A stretch of DNA of 64,000 bases from Pseudarthrobacter sp. SSS035 (GCF_023273875.1 NZ_CP096882.1:3472001-3536000); one strand, 5' to 3'. Shown: positions 1 through 10,329, numbered from the stretch's first letter. Notes: generated by a model from the letters alone, not told the origin. Numbers and translations are program-made.

Positions 1-821
1 AGGCTGATCAGGGTGGCAGGCAGCGTGAACGGCTCAGCGGACAGCCGGAAGCCGAGGTAGTTGTAGACGGCCACAAACCCGCCCATCATCAGGAAGGCCT
101 GGATGTAGAGCGCCAGTAGGCGGGGATTGTGCACATGGCCGCCGAGCGTCGCCATGGCACCGCGCAGCCCGGCGGCTTTGGCGGCGGTGAATCCCTTCGC
201 CTGCGGTACCAGAACCAGGAAGAGTACCGCGGCCACTGTTGCCAGGAGGGAAACGGCCAGTGCGGCTGTGCGCCAGCCCCACAGCTCACCTGCCGGGCCT
301 GCCACGAGCCGGCCGGCCAGCCCGCCCAGCGTTGTTCCGGCAACGTAGCTGCCTGCGGCCATGGCCGCATGCGCCCTGTTCACTTCCTCGTTCAGGTAGG
401 CGATGGCGATGGCCGGGATCCCGCCCAGCGCCATGCCTTCCAGCAGCCGCAAGGCAAGCAGGGCGCCGAAAGTGGGGGCGAGCGGTACCAGCAAGCCCAG
501 GATAGTGGCGGCGGAGATGCCCCAAGCCATGGCCTTGACCCTGCCGATCCTGTCCGCGAGGAAGGACCACGGAATGACGGTGATGGCCAGGCCCACGGTG
601 GCCAGCGAAATGGTCAACGCGGCCTCTGCCGCAGTGACCTTCAGGTCTGCCGCCAGGAGCGGCAAGACCGCCTGGGTGGAGTAGAGCTGGGCGAACGTTG
701 CCACGCCTGCGAAGGCCAGGCCGGCCAGAATCTTGTTGTAGGCAGCGGAGCCTTTGGGATGTCCCGCCCAGTGATCCTGCGCTGGACTGAAGGTTCCGGG
801 GGCTGCGGCATTCTGTGGCAT
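1..821 (-). CDS. MFS transporter, partial (C-terminus beyond window)
   Basis: The reverse strand reads from an ATG at 821 to the window edge, giving about 273 residues of a major facilitator superfamily permease. After a short polar N-terminus come hydrophobic segments typical of the 12-helix fold, and the MFS loop motif between helices 2 and 3 is visible as DRIGR. The wording resembles the YnfM/YbfB-like drug or metabolite exporters. The gene is divergent from the LysR-type gene at 913, with 91 bp between them, so that regulator is its likely controller. The substrate cannot be inferred. The stop codon and the last few helices lie outside the window. Confidence 0.85.
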   Translation of the reverse strand, partial: MPQNAAAPGTFSPAQDHWAGHPKGSAAYNKILAGLAFAGVATFAQLYSTQAVLPLLAADLKVTAAEAALTISLATVGLAITVIPWSFLADRIGRVKAMAWGISAATILGLLVPLAPTFGALLALRLLEGMALGGIPAIAIAYLNEEVNRAHAAMAAGSYVAGTTLGGLAGRLVAGPAGELWGWRTAALAVSLLATVAAVLFLVLVPQAKGFTAAKAAGLRGAMATLGGHVHNPRLLALYIQAFLMMGGFVAVYNYLGFRLSAEPFTLPATLIS

Positions 822-847
822 AGCTCAAGGGTAGGCCGCTCAAATAT

Positions 848-862
848 ATGCTTCCAATGCAT
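848..862. promoter_or_regulatory. Candidate LysR box between the MFS and LysR genes
   Basis: The palindrome ATGCTTCCAATGCAT has a T-N11-A core (T849 and A861), which is the classical LysR-type binding signature. It lies in the 91 bp divergent spacer, and a second AATGCA half-site occurs at 887-892. This fits autoregulation and control of the exporter. The assignment rests on pattern only. Confidence 0.5.
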
Positions 863-912
863 CTTTTGGCTACGATTGATATCAAGAATGCAACGTTTGA
901 AGGGCGGAGCCC

Positions 913-1899
913 ATGCACACGGACCACAAACAGCTGGTGAAGCTCCTGCCGCTGCTCCCCATCCTGGCTGAACTGGGCCGGACCCAGCACGTCACCGAAA
1001 CGGCTGAGCTCCTGGGAGTACCCCAGTCAACGGTGAGCCGGGCGCTGTCCCGGGCCAGCGCCGTCGTCGGAACAGAATTGCTGATCCGGGACGGGCGGGG
1101 CATCCGCCTCACAGCGGCCGCCCGGACGCTGCTGCCGTACATCGAGTCGGCCCTGACCGAATTCCAGGCCGGACTGGACCTGGTCCGGCACGAGTCGGAC
1201 GTGGTGCGGGGGAAGGTGTCGCTGTCCTTTCAGCACACGTTCGGGGAGGCCACCTTGCCCCTGCTCATCAGTGCCTTCCGCAGCCGCCACCCGGAGGCCG
1301 GCTTCATCCTCAGCCAGGGGGCGCGGGACACCTGCCTGGCGGAACTCGCCTCCGGCCAGGCGGACCTGGCACTGACAGCCCCAGTTCCGGCGGCAAGCAG
1401 CACCATCTTGTCGGCGTCGCTCTACCGTGAGCCCCTCCGGTTGGTGGTTCACCACGGGCACCCGCTGGCCGGACGGGACACCGTCAGGATCCAGGACATC
1501 CGCCGGGACCCCTTCGTCGCGCTGGAGCCGGGGTACGGCATGCGGTCACTGACGGATGCCTTGTTCCGCGAGGCAGGCTTCCGGCCGCGGATCGCCTTCG
1601 AAAGCCAGGACACCCACACCGCCCGCGGGTTGGTCGCCGCGGGACTTGGCGTCAGCATCCTGCCGCCCGGCGGCAATGCCCCGGGGCGCCACATCAGCCC
1701 GGAAACCGGCAACCTGGGCTGGGTTGAACTTGCCCTGGAGTCGGGCCTGGCGTTCCGCGAAATCGGGCTGGGCTGGCGCAGCCGGAAACCCGGCCCCGAC
1801 GCCGAGCCCGATCCTGTCCGCTTCTTCCGGGAGATGGTCCTGCAGGAGGGCCCGCTATTGCTGGCGGGCCTCGTGGCCGCCCGTTCAGGCAGGGGATAG
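913..1899 (+). CDS. LysR family transcriptional regulator
   Basis: This is a 328-residue DNA-binding regulator of normal LysR length. Residues about 10-65 form the winged helix-turn-helix, including LLGVPQSTVSRALSRAS. The rest is the periplasmic-binding-like effector domain, with the usual stretch around residues 90-290. The start at 913 is preceded by GAAGGGCGGAG, a good ribosome binding site. It is transcribed away from the MFS gene, the standard arrangement for a LysR protein and its target, and the spacer contains a T-N11-A palindrome. The inducer is unknown. Confidence 0.9.
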   Translation: MHTDHKQLVKLLPLLPILAELGRTQHVTETAELLGVPQSTVSRALSRASAVVGTELLIRDGRGIRLTAAARTLLPYIESALTEFQAGLDLVRHESDVVRGKVSLSFQHTFGEATLPLLISAFRSRHPEAGFILSQGARDTCLAELASGQADLALTAPVPAASSTILSASLYREPLRLVVHHGHPLAGRDTVRIQDIRRDPFVALEPGYGMRSLTDALFREAGFRPRIAFESQDTHTARGLVAAGLGVSILPPGGNAPGRHISPETGNLGWVELALESGLAFREIGLGWRSRKPGPDAEPDPVRFFREMVLQEGPLLLAGLVAARSGRG

Positions 1900-1964
1900 G
1901 CGGCGCGGTGTTGGGACACGACGGCGTCCCGCGGCGTGGCAGCGATTCGCCGCCATCGTTTCAG

Positions 1965-1970
1965 TAGGCT
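1965..1970 (+). promoter_or_regulatory. Leaderless -10 hexamer for the kinase gene
   Basis: TAGGCT lies 7 nt before the GTG at 1978 and there is no Shine-Dalgarno sequence. This is the TANNNT spacing expected for a leaderless actinobacterial transcript and supports the GTG start. Confidence 0.55.
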
Positions 1971-1977
1971 GGGGGAC

Positions 1978-2955
1978 GTGACTGACAGCGAACACCCCCA
2001 GACCACAACTTCCGGACACCACCCGCTGGGCGGCGCCGCGTCCCCGGCCGCCCCGGGTCCCCTCGCGGGGGTCATCATCGGCCTGGACATCGGCGGCACG
2101 AAAACCCGCGGCGTCAGGTTTGAGGACGGGGTTGCCGTGGCCGACGAGTCCGCCGGCAGTTCCAACGTCCAGAACGTCAGCCGCGAGCAGGCTGCACTGA
2201 ACCTCGCGGATCTCTTCTCCCGGATCGGCGGCGGCCAGGTGGCCCAGGTGTATGCCGGGGCCGGTGGCATTGACACCGACGACGACGCCGCAGCCCTTGC
2301 AGCGCTGATCGAACCCCATGTTCCGGGAGCCAAAGTCACTGTGGTCCACGATTCACGGCTGCTGCTGGCCGCGGGCGGCGCCAGTAGCGGTGTGGCCGTG
2401 ATCGCGGGAACCGGCTCTGCGGCCTGGGGACGGAATGCCGCTGGCGACGAGGCCCGGGCCGGCGGCTGGGGCTACCTGCTTGGGGATGAAGGCAGCGGCT
2501 ACTGGCTCGGCCGTGAGGCGGTCCGGCACAGCCTGAGCAGGATGAACCAGGGACTCCCGGCGGACGAGCTGACTGCTGCGCTGATTGCCGCGTGCGGAGT
2601 GGACCACCCCAACAGGCTGATTGCGCTCTTCCATTCCCCGGACACCGGCCGCCGGTACTGGGCCCAGCAGGCACGCCTGGTGGTGGACGCGGCAGCGGCG
2701 GGCCACACGGTCAGCCAGGAGCTGCTGGACCAGGCCGGCAAGGATCTTGCCGGCCTGGCTGCGCAGGCCCTGCGGAAGCTTGGAATTGACGGCCCGGTAA
2801 TTCTCGGCAGCGGACTGGGCATGAACGTGATTCCGCTGCAGGACTCTTTCCGGAGCCACCTGGCCGCCGCCGGCGTCTCCGATGTCCGTGTCCTGGACCA
2901 AGACCCTGTGTTTGGCGTCCTGAAGCTGGTCTCGGAAGCGTCAGGGGCCCACTGA
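1978..2955 (+). CDS. BadF/BadG family ATPase, N-acetylglucosamine kinase-like
   Basis: The 325-residue product belongs to the ASKHA sugar-kinase/ATPase fold. The phosphate-1 loop is GLDIGGTKTRG at about residues 35-45, and a second glycine-rich phosphate loop (GTGSAAWG) sits near 144. In this family such proteins phosphorylate N-acetylglucosamine or similar amino sugars with ATP in the cytosol. I chose the GTG at 1978 because a TAGGCT hexamer stands 7 nt before it; an in-frame ATG at 1936 would add 14 unlikely residues. The 3' end overlaps the convergent pirin gene by 15 bp. The exact sugar is an inference. Confidence 0.8.
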   Translation: MTDSEHPQTTTSGHHPLGGAASPAAPGPLAGVIIGLDIGGTKTRGVRFEDGVAVADESAGSSNVQNVSREQAALNLADLFSRIGGGQVAQVYAGAGGIDTDDDAAALAALIEPHVPGAKVTVVHDSRLLLAAGGASSGVAVIAGTGSAAWGRNAAGDEARAGGWGYLLGDEGSGYWLGREAVRHSLSRMNQGLPADELTAALIAACGVDHPNRLIALFHSPDTGRRYWAQQARLVVDAAAAGHTVSQELLDQAGKDLAGLAAQALRKLGIDGPVILGSGLGMNVIPLQDSFRSHLAAAGVSDVRVLDQDPVFGVLKLVSEASGAH

Positions 2956-3981
2956 CCGCTTCCGGGGTGTCAGCCTGACGGCCGGCATGATGGGGGCGGG
3001 GATGCGTCCGGCTTCGGCGCCCGCATCCGGGCCGTGCCCTTCAACCAGCCCGTAGCGGGCTCCGCGGGCAGCAGCGTCAGGCAGTGCGGCCTGGGCTTCC
3101 CAGTCCGCACGGGCCTGCTCCACTTCGTCGTGCGTGCGGCCCACGAAGTTCCACCACATCAGCAGTTCCTCCTGGAACGGCTCCCCGCCGATCAGGAGGA
3201 ACCGTGTGCCGGGCCGGGCCTGGAACTCCAGCGTCGTACGTCCCGCGCCCAGGTAGCCCAGCGGCCCGGGCGGGACCTCCTGCCCGTCCAGCGTCAGCCC
3301 GCCGTCGAGCACCAGGACGGCATGCTCAAAGTGAGCGTTCAGCGGCAGGACGGCCCGGCCGTCGCAGGAGATGTCTGCTCCGACGATGGGGGAGTACATC
3401 GTGGCCGGTGACACCGCCCCGGCGAATTCGCCCACCATCACCGTCGCAGTGAAACCTTGCCCGGTCACGGAGGGCAGTTCCCGGTGCTGCTCGAACGCGG
3501 GCTCGCGGCGGCGTTCCGAGTCCGGCAATGCTACCCAGAGCTGCAGGCCGCGCTGCACGGGCAGCGGCGCGCCGGCGTCGGGACCCGCATCGGAATCTGG
3601 CAGGACGGCGAACTCGGAGTGGGACACCCCGTGCCCGGCGGTCATGATGTTCAGCTCACCTGGCCGGACCACAACATCGCTGCCCACGCTGTCCCGGTGC
3701 CGGATGTTCCCCGCAAGCGGCCAGGTGACCGTCTGCAGCCCCGTGTGCGGGTGGGGGAGTACGGACATGGCGATGCGGTCCGGGCCGAAACTGTCCAGGA
3801 AGCACCAGGCGCCGATAGTGGGCAGGCCGCGCTGCGGGAGTGTGCGCCGGACGTTCATGGCCCGCACGCCGCCCAGCGGAACCTCCCGTTCAGGCCAGAG
3901 CTGCAGGCACGGGCCGGACGTCCCCTCAGGGCCTGCGGGCGGACAAAGTTCCTGTTGCGGAGCCACTTCCAAGTTGGTCAC
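2941..3981 (-). CDS. Pirin family protein
   Basis: This is a 346-residue bicupin. The pirin iron site is visible in the N-terminal cupin: HPHTG gives His77 and His79, and the GHGVSHSE stretch gives His121 and Glu123. The C-terminal pirin domain follows. Pirins are non-haem iron proteins, some of them quercetinases and others redox-sensing transcription cofactors; the role here is open. The start is a GTG at 3981 with TAGAGT 6 nt upstream (3988-3993), a leaderless arrangement. The 3' end overlaps the kinase gene tail-to-tail. Confidence 0.88.
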   Translation of the reverse strand: MTNLEVAPQQELCPPAGPEGTSGPCLQLWPEREVPLGGVRAMNVRRTLPQRGLPTIGAWCFLDSFGPDRIAMSVLPHPHTGLQTVTWPLAGNIRHRDSVGSDVVVRPGELNIMTAGHGVSHSEFAVLPDSDAGPDAGAPLPVQRGLQLWVALPDSERRREPAFEQHRELPSVTGQGFTATVMVGEFAGAVSPATMYSPIVGADISCDGRAVLPLNAHFEHAVLVLDGGLTLDGQEVPPGPLGYLGAGRTTLEFQARPGTRFLLIGGEPFQEELLMWWNFVGRTHDEVEQARADWEAQAALPDAAARGARYGLVEGHGPDAGAEAGRIPAPIMPAVRLTPRKRSVGP

Positions 3982-3987
3982 AGTCCA

Positions 3988-3993
3988 ACTCTA
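3988..3993 (-). promoter_or_regulatory. Leaderless -10 hexamer for pirin
   Basis: Read on the minus strand, TAGAGT stands 6 nt before the GTG start at 3981 with no ribosome binding site between. It matches the TANNNT-N6-start pattern seen repeatedly in this window. Confidence 0.55.
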
Positions 3994-4211
3994 GGCGCCG
4001 GCAGAGCCGGGCGTAAGCGCAGCACGGGCACCTTGTGATCGAAGGACCCATCCGCGGGCGGCTGTTCAACGAATGGTTACAGTAGGGATTCTCTTGCCCG
4101 GATTGCCTCCGGATCCGGTTACGCTGTGAACGGATTGCGTTACCGTAAATATCAGTGAGCTTATGACCCAAAACTGTCCGATGCCGTCCAACAGAACAGG
4201 TAAGTCCGGGA

Positions 4212-5311
<1,100 letters not shown>

Positions 5312-5312
<1 letters not shown>

Positions 5313-6022
5313 TGGAGTGGTTCCTGGCAAACAGCGGCATGGTCATGGGACTGGCAGGCCAGCACCTGGTCCTGGCCCTCATCCCGATGGTCCTGGGGCT
5401 GGTTATTTCCATTCCGCTGGCGCAGTTGGCGCGGACCCACCCGGCGCTTCGGTCGGTGGTGGTGACCGCCAGTTCATTGCTGTACACCGTCCCGTCGCTG
5501 GCGCTGTTCATCATCCTGCCCTCGATTCTCGGAACCCGGATCCTGGACCCCCTCAACGTCATTGTGGCCCTGACCATCTATGCGGTGGCGCTGCTGGTCC
5601 GGGCCGCCCTGGATGCCTTTGACTCCGTGGAGGAGGATCTCCGGCAGGCTGCGATCGCCATGGGGTACAAGCCATGGCTCCGCTTTGTCCAGATCGACTT
5701 GCCGCTCTCCCTTCCGGTGATGTTCGCCGGGCTGCGGGTGGTCTCCGTCAGCAACATCTCCCTGGTGAGCGTCGCGGCACTCCTGGGGGTGGGGAACCTG
5801 GGCATGCTGTTTACGGACGGACTGCAACGGAACTTCGTTACGGAAGTGGTGGTGGGAATCATCGCCATCCTGGTGCTCGCGCTGTTGATGGATGCTGTAC
5901 TGGTCGTCCTGGAAAGGCTGCTGACGCCGTGGACCCGCGCCTCGGGCGCCTCAGCAAAGACTGAAAACGAGCCGGGGGCAGGGTTCATGTCCGAATACCA
6001 GGTCCATGCGGGAGCCGGCTGA
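5312..6022 (+). CDS. Compatible-solute ABC transporter permease 1 (OpuCB type)
   Basis: This is a 236-residue inner-membrane permease with about five to six hydrophobic helices. It carries the binding-protein-dependent permease loop (IAMGYKPWLRFVQIDLPLSLP, near 115-135) that contacts the ATPase. The start ATG shares a base with the stop of the ATPase gene (TGATG at 5310-5314), so translation is coupled. The polar C-terminal tail of about 30 residues is extra relative to the core fold. It pairs with the next gene to form the membrane channel. Confidence 0.9.
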
Positions 6023-6768
6023 TGAGCAACGTCTTTACAGACACCCTCGCCTGGATTGCCGATCCCCTGCACTGGACCGGCAGTTCCGGCATCCCCGTCC
6101 GGCTCCTGGAGCACCTCCAGTACAGCGGGCTGGTCCTCGTCATTGCCGCTGCCATCGCTGTTCCGGCAGGGCTCTACATCGGGCACACGGGCCGAGGGCG
6201 CGTGGTGGCCGTCGCGGTGGCAGGTGCGCTGCGGGCTCTGCCCACACTGGGCCTGCTGGTCCTCTTCGCCCTCCTGGCGGGCAGCAGCCTGATGCCGCCG
6301 GTGTGGGCACTGGTCATCCTGACCGTGCCGCCGCTCCTTGCCGGTACGTACGCGGGTATTTCGAGTGTGGACAGGTCCGTGGTGGATGCGGCCCGGGCCA
6401 TGGGTATGACCGAACTTCAGATCCTGTTCAAGGTTGAGCTGCCCAACGGACTGCAGGTTATGTTCGGCGGCGTCCGAACCGCCGTGCTGCAGGTCATCGC
6501 CACGGTTTCCGTGGTTGCGTACCTGCCTTTGGGCGGTCTGGGCCGCTACCTATTTGATGGCCTGGCGCTGCAGGACTTCCCGCGGATGCTTGCCGGCTCC
6601 TTGCTGATTGCAGGCCTGGCCATCGCTGTTGACCTCATCCTGGCCGCGGTGCAAAGAGCCCTTCTTTCGCCCGGCCTCAAAACCGATCTGCACGGTGGCC
6701 AAAAGGCCGCCGCTGATCTCCCAGCTGCCGCGCCTGCGCCAGCTGCTCTTCAAGGAGGTACCCCATGA
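6022..6768 (+). CDS. Compatible-solute ABC transporter permease 2 (OpuCD type)
   Basis: This is a 248-residue permease paralogous to the preceding gene. The coupling loop reads ARAMGMTELQILFKVELPNG near residues 127-146. TGATG at 6020-6024 again couples it to the upstream reading frame. The C-terminal 30 residues are alanine- and proline-rich. The next gene starts inside its last codons, so all four genes are read as one unit. Confidence 0.9.
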   Translation: MSNVFTDTLAWIADPLHWTGSSGIPVRLLEHLQYSGLVLVIAAAIAVPAGLYIGHTGRGRVVAVAVAGALRALPTLGLLVLFALLAGSSLMPPVWALVILTVPPLLAGTYAGISSVDRSVVDAARAMGMTELQILFKVELPNGLQVMFGGVRTAVLQVIATVSVVAYLPLGGLGRYLFDGLALQDFPRMLAGSLLIAGLAIAVDLILAAVQRALLSPGLKTDLHGGQKAAADLPAAAPAPAALQGGTP

Positions 6769-7718
6769 AAGACAACACCAGGACAACCCTTACCCGCCGG
6801 GGACTGGCTGGCATGGCTGCCGGCGTCGGCCTGGCCGTCGCGCTGACGGCCTGCGGCGGAAGTGATCCGTTGAAGACCCCCAGCACCAGCGCCGGAAGCG
6901 CCGGCGGCGGCTCCTTGGTGGTCGGCTCGGCTGACTTCCCGGAGAGCCAGATCGTCGCTGAGATCTATGCCGGCGCGCTGACTGCGGCAGGGGTCACCGC
7001 AACCACCAAGCCGAACATCGGTGCCCGCGAAATCTACTTCAAAGCGGTCCAGGACGGCTCGGTTGACCTTGTCCCGGATTATTCCGGCAACCTGCTCTCG
7101 CACGTGGATCCTGAAGCTGCCGAGGTCTCGGCCGACGACATCTACAAGGCCCTGCCGGGGAAGCTCCCCGAAGGACTGGCAGTCCTGGAAGCATCCAAGG
7201 CCGAGTCCAAGGACGCCATGGTGGTCACCAAGGCCACCCAGGAGAAGTACCAGCTGAAGTCCATTGAGGACCTCGCCAAGGTCTGCAAGGACCTGACCAT
7301 GGCGGCGCCGGCCACGTTCGAAACCCGTGCCTATGGCCTGCCCGGACTCAAAGCAAACTACGGCTGCGAACTCAAGTCACTGAAGCCCTTCAGCGACGGC
7401 GGCGGCAACCTGACCCTGCAGGCACTGCTGACCGACGACGTCCAGGTGGCTGACATCTACACCACCACACCGTCCATCGCGGACAACGACCTGGTGGTGC
7501 TGGAGGATCCCAAGAACAACTTCAAGGCCCAGCAGGTCCTGCCGCTCTACAACAAGGCAAAGATGACCGACAAGGCCAAGGACGCGCTGAACGCCGTATC
7601 GAAGATCCTGACCACTGATGACCTGGTCAACCTCAATCGCGCAGTCAGCGGCAGCCAGAAGCAAAATGCCAAAGACGCCGCCGCCACCTGGCTCAAGGAC
7701 AAGGGCATCGTCAAGTAA
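6765..7718 (+). CDS. Compatible-solute ABC transporter substrate-binding lipoprotein (OpuCC type)
   Basis: The 317-residue extracellular binding protein has a lipoprotein signal peptide with lipobox LTAC and acylated Cys30. TRRG near residues 10-13 could allow Tat export. The mature part is of the OsmF/OpuAC type (phrases such as VGSADFPESQIVAEIYAGAL and NIGARE). A strong SD, AAGGAGGTACCCC, lies inside the end of the permease gene just before the ATG. A strong terminator follows at 7741. Glycine betaine, choline or carnitine are candidate ligands, but aromatic-cage residues were not traced. Confidence 0.9.
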   Translation: MKDNTRTTLTRRGLAGMAAGVGLAVALTACGGSDPLKTPSTSAGSAGGGSLVVGSADFPESQIVAEIYAGALTAAGVTATTKPNIGAREIYFKAVQDGSVDLVPDYSGNLLSHVDPEAAEVSADDIYKALPGKLPEGLAVLEASKAESKDAMVVTKATQEKYQLKSIEDLAKVCKDLTMAAPATFETRAYGLPGLKANYGCELKSLKPFSDGGGNLTLQALLTDDVQVADIYTTTPSIADNDLVVLEDPKNNFKAQQVLPLYNKAKMTDKAKDALNAVSKILTTDDLVNLNRAVSGSQKQNAKDAAATWLKDKGIVK

Positions 7719-7740
7719 CACCTGACTCCACAACGCAATC

Positions 7741-7785
7741 ACGACGGCGGCTGCCGGACCCACACGGGTCGGCAGCCGCCGTCGT
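7741..7785 (+). terminator. Intrinsic hairpin ending the compatible-solute operon
   Basis: A 16-bp perfect stem (ACGACGGCGGCTGCCG with its complement) encloses a further ACCC/GGGT pairing. It starts 23 bp after the stop codon. There is no clear T-run, as is usual in high-GC actinobacteria. Confidence 0.75.
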
Positions 7786-7852
7786 CCGCTCTCTACACGT
7801 CTGTGTCTGAGGTCTCAACGGAAGAACATCCGTCATATGGCATATTTGATGG

Positions 7853-9073
7853 ATGGCAGAATTCAAGCAGTCCACCAAGCTTCACAACGTCCTTTACGAC
7901 ATCCGTGGACCGATTCTTCAGGCCGCCCAGCAGATGGAGGCGGAGGGTCACCGGATCCTCAAACTGAACATCGGAAACCCTGCGCCGTTTGGATTTGAAG
8001 CCCCGGACGCGATCCTGGTGGACATGATCCGCCATCTGCCCCATGCCCAGGGTTACAGCGACTCCCGGGGCATCTTCTCGGCCCGGACCGCGGTTTCCCA
8101 GTACTACCAGACCCGCGGCATCCAGAACATCCATGTGGACGATATCTACCTGGGCAACGGCGTTAGCGAACTGATCACCATGTCCCTCATGGCGCTCCTC
8201 AACGACGGCGACGAGGTGCTGATCCCCACACCTGACTACCCGCTGTGGACCGCTTCCGTTGCCCTGGCGAGCGGGAAGCCCGTGCACTACCTCTGCGATG
8301 AGGAATCAGGGTGGCAGCCGGACCTTGAGGATCTTGAAGCCAAGATCACGCCGCGCACCAAGGGCATCGTGGTGATCAACCCCAACAACCCCACGGGCGC
8401 GGTCTATCCGGAAGAGACGCTGAAGAAGATCGTTGCGCTGGCCGAGAAGCACGGCCTGATCCTTTTCGCCGATGAAATCTACGAAAAGATCCTGTACGAG
8501 GACGCCGTGCACATCAATATGGCCGCGCTGACGGGCGACGACGTCCTTTGCCTCACGTTCAGTGGGCTGTCCAAGGCCTACCGCGTCTGCGGCTACCGTG
8601 CAGGCTGGATGGCCATCTCCGGCCCCAAGAAGGATGCCTCCGATTATCTGGAGGGCATCAGCCTCCTGGCCAACATGCGCCTCTGTGCCAACGTGCCCGC
8701 CCAGCACGCCATCCAGACCGCGCTCGGCGGCTACCAGAGCATCAACGACCTCATCCTCCCCGGCGGCAGGCTGCTGGAACAGCGGAACAAGGCCTACGAC
8801 ATGCTCAACGCCATCCCTGGTGTGAGCACGCAGCAGGCCCGTGGCGCGCTGTACCTGTTCCCGCGCCTGGATCCGGAGGTCTTCCATATCCGGGATGACG
8901 AGAAGTTTGTCCTGGACCTGCTGAAGGAGCAGAAGATCCTGGTGTCCCACGGCCGGGCGTTCAACTGGGTCCGGCCCGACCACTTCCGCATGGTCACGCT
9001 GCCGAACGTCAAGGACATTGAAGAAGCGATCGGACGCATGGGGGACTTCCTTAGCCGGTACCAGGGGAACTAG
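7853..9073 (+). CDS. PLP-dependent aminotransferase (AlaA-like)
   Basis: This 406-residue class I/II aminotransferase closely follows glutamate-pyruvate aminotransferase AlaA. VINPNNPTGAVYPEE is the cofactor-contacting asparagine/proline loop, and SGLSKAYR holds the PLP-binding Lys241. RAGW and the C-terminal FRMVTLP carry the substrate-carboxylate arginines. It would interconvert alanine/2-oxoglutarate and pyruvate/glutamate in the cytosol. No SD precedes the ATG; CATATT stands 6 nt upstream, a possible but weak leaderless -10. It is followed by the PPK2 gene on the same strand after 49 bp containing a short hairpin. Confidence 0.88.
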   Translation: MAEFKQSTKLHNVLYDIRGPILQAAQQMEAEGHRILKLNIGNPAPFGFEAPDAILVDMIRHLPHAQGYSDSRGIFSARTAVSQYYQTRGIQNIHVDDIYLGNGVSELITMSLMALLNDGDEVLIPTPDYPLWTASVALASGKPVHYLCDEESGWQPDLEDLEAKITPRTKGIVVINPNNPTGAVYPEETLKKIVALAEKHGLILFADEIYEKILYEDAVHINMAALTGDDVLCLTFSGLSKAYRVCGYRAGWMAISGPKKDASDYLEGISLLANMRLCANVPAQHAIQTALGGYQSINDLILPGGRLLEQRNKAYDMLNAIPGVSTQQARGALYLFPRLDPEVFHIRDDEKFVLDLLKEQKILVSHGRAFNWVRPDHFRMVTLPNVKDIEEAIGRMGDFLSRYQGN

Positions 9074-9083
9074 CCTGTGGTGA

Positions 9084-9099
9084 CGCGCCTTTCGGCGCG
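9084..9099 (+). terminator. Short GC hairpin between aminotransferase and PPK2
   Basis: CGCGCC-TTTC-GGCGCG is a 6-bp stem with a UUUC loop, 10 bp after the aminotransferase stop. It may attenuate read-through into the PPK2 gene. It is too short to be sure. Confidence 0.35.
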
Positions 9100-9122
9100 G
9101 TAACTGCGGACAAAGGAATGCC

Positions 9123-9977
9123 ATGGCCGGCTTGGTTGAGTTCAAGCAGCACCCGTCCCAAACGCTGAAGGTAGGGGATGGCTTCGCCCTGGTGGATGTC
9201 GACCCGGATTCCACCCCCGGCTACAGCGGCAACAAGGCCGACGGCCAGGCCCTGTTGGCGGACCTCGACGGGAAACTGGCTCGGCTGCAGGAGAGGCTCT
9301 TCGCGGAGTCGCGCTTTGGCGGGAGAAAACGGCTTCTGCTGATCCTGCAGGCCATGGACACCGCGGGCAAGGGCGGAATCGTCAACCATGTCATGGCCAC
9401 CATGGATCCGCAGGGCGTCCAGTTCAAGGCTTTCAAGGCACCCACCGAGGAGGAGAAGTCCTATGACTTCCTCTGGCGGATCGAGAAGGTGGTGCCCGGA
9501 GCGGGCATGGTGGGGATCTTCGACCGCTCCCACTATGAGGACGTCCTGATCCACAGAGTCCACAACTGGGCGACGCCCGACGAACTCGAGCGCCGCTACC
9601 GGGCCATCAACGAGTTCGAGGCGCGCCAGACCGATGCCGGAACCAAAATCATCAAAGTGATGCTCAACATCAGCAGAGATGAACAGAAGGCACGGCTGCT
9701 GGCCAGGTTGGACAACCCCGCCAAGCACTGGAAATACAGCAGCAGTGACCTCAAGGAACGGGCGTTCTGGGGCGACTACATGGGCGCCTACCAGGCTGCC
9801 TTCGACGAGACCAACACGGACGCGGCACCCTGGCATGTGGTTCCGGCCAACAAAAAATGGTACGCCAGGATTGCGGTGCAGCAGTTGGTGCTGGGCGCTC
9901 TGTCTGACATGAAGCTGGAATGGCCAAAGGCGGAGTTCGACCTCGGTGTGGAACGCGAGCTCGTCGAAAGGTCCTAG
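9123..9977 (+). CDS. Polyphosphate kinase 2 family protein
   Basis: This is a 284-residue PPK2-type P-loop kinase. Walker A is AMDTAGKGG at residues 77-85. The second conserved block, FDRSHYEDVLI, contains the catalytic Asp-Arg pair and the start of Walker B, and the lid region follows near 185-215. These enzymes transfer phosphate between polyphosphate and AMP, ADP or GDP. The length fits the short single-domain classes; the nucleotide preference cannot be read here. The ATG is preceded by AAAGGAATGCC, a good SD. Confidence 0.9.
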   Translation: MAGLVEFKQHPSQTLKVGDGFALVDVDPDSTPGYSGNKADGQALLADLDGKLARLQERLFAESRFGGRKRLLLILQAMDTAGKGGIVNHVMATMDPQGVQFKAFKAPTEEEKSYDFLWRIEKVVPGAGMVGIFDRSHYEDVLIHRVHNWATPDELERRYRAINEFEARQTDAGTKIIKVMLNISRDEQKARLLARLDNPAKHWKYSSSDLKERAFWGDYMGAYQAAFDETNTDAAPWHVVPANKKWYARIAVQQLVLGALSDMKLEWPKAEFDLGVERELVERS

Positions 9978-10085
9978 GCTGCCGCCCGGCGGGGCCGGTC
10001 TGCGCCTCTGTTCACCAACTGGGTAGCAGTCAATGTCGCTTTGAGCATTCAATACGACATGTGCTGCTACTTACATGGGAGCCTT

Positions 10086-10114
10086 TGGTCAGTGACTGGT
10101 CAGTGACTGGTCAG
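10086..10114. repeat. Short tandem repeat at the xseB stop codon
   Basis: The 11-bp unit TGGTCAGTGAC occurs twice in tandem, followed by a partial third copy. On the minus strand this places extra in-frame-looking TGA triplets immediately after the xseB stop. It may be slippage-generated; no function is assigned. Confidence 0.6.
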
Positions 10115-10329
10115 AGCGGCTGGTCGCGGGCGGCAGCGAGCCGCTTGCGGGCGCCCTCCAGCCACTCTTCGCAGCGCTTTGCCAGGGCTTCGCCGCGTTC
10201 CCAAAGTGCCAGGGATTCCTCGAGGCTGGCGCCGCCCGCCTCAAGCTTCCCCACCACCTGCACCAGTTGTTCGCGGGCTTCCTCATAGCTCAGTGCTTGG
10301 ATTTCCGGGTCAGGCTTTGTTTCGGGCAT
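10111..10329 (-). CDS. xseB: Exodeoxyribonuclease VII small subunit
   Basis: The 72-residue product has the typical XseB helical hairpin (LSYEEAREQLVQVVGKLEAG, then LEESLALWERGEAL). It binds several copies per large subunit to form exonuclease VII, which degrades single-stranded DNA from both ends. The start ATG at 10329 overlaps the end of xseA by 20 bp, so the two are translationally coupled. A small tandem repeat sits on the stop codon. Confidence 0.92.
   Translation of the reverse strand: MPETKPDPEIQALSYEEAREQLVQVVGKLEAGGASLEESLALWERGEALAKRCEEWLEGARKRLAAARDQPL

Noticed and set aside
9978..10110. Possible RNA gene between PPK2 and xseB
   Set aside because: No stable long stem or promoter-terminator pair; the only regular feature is the short tandem repeat at its right end.
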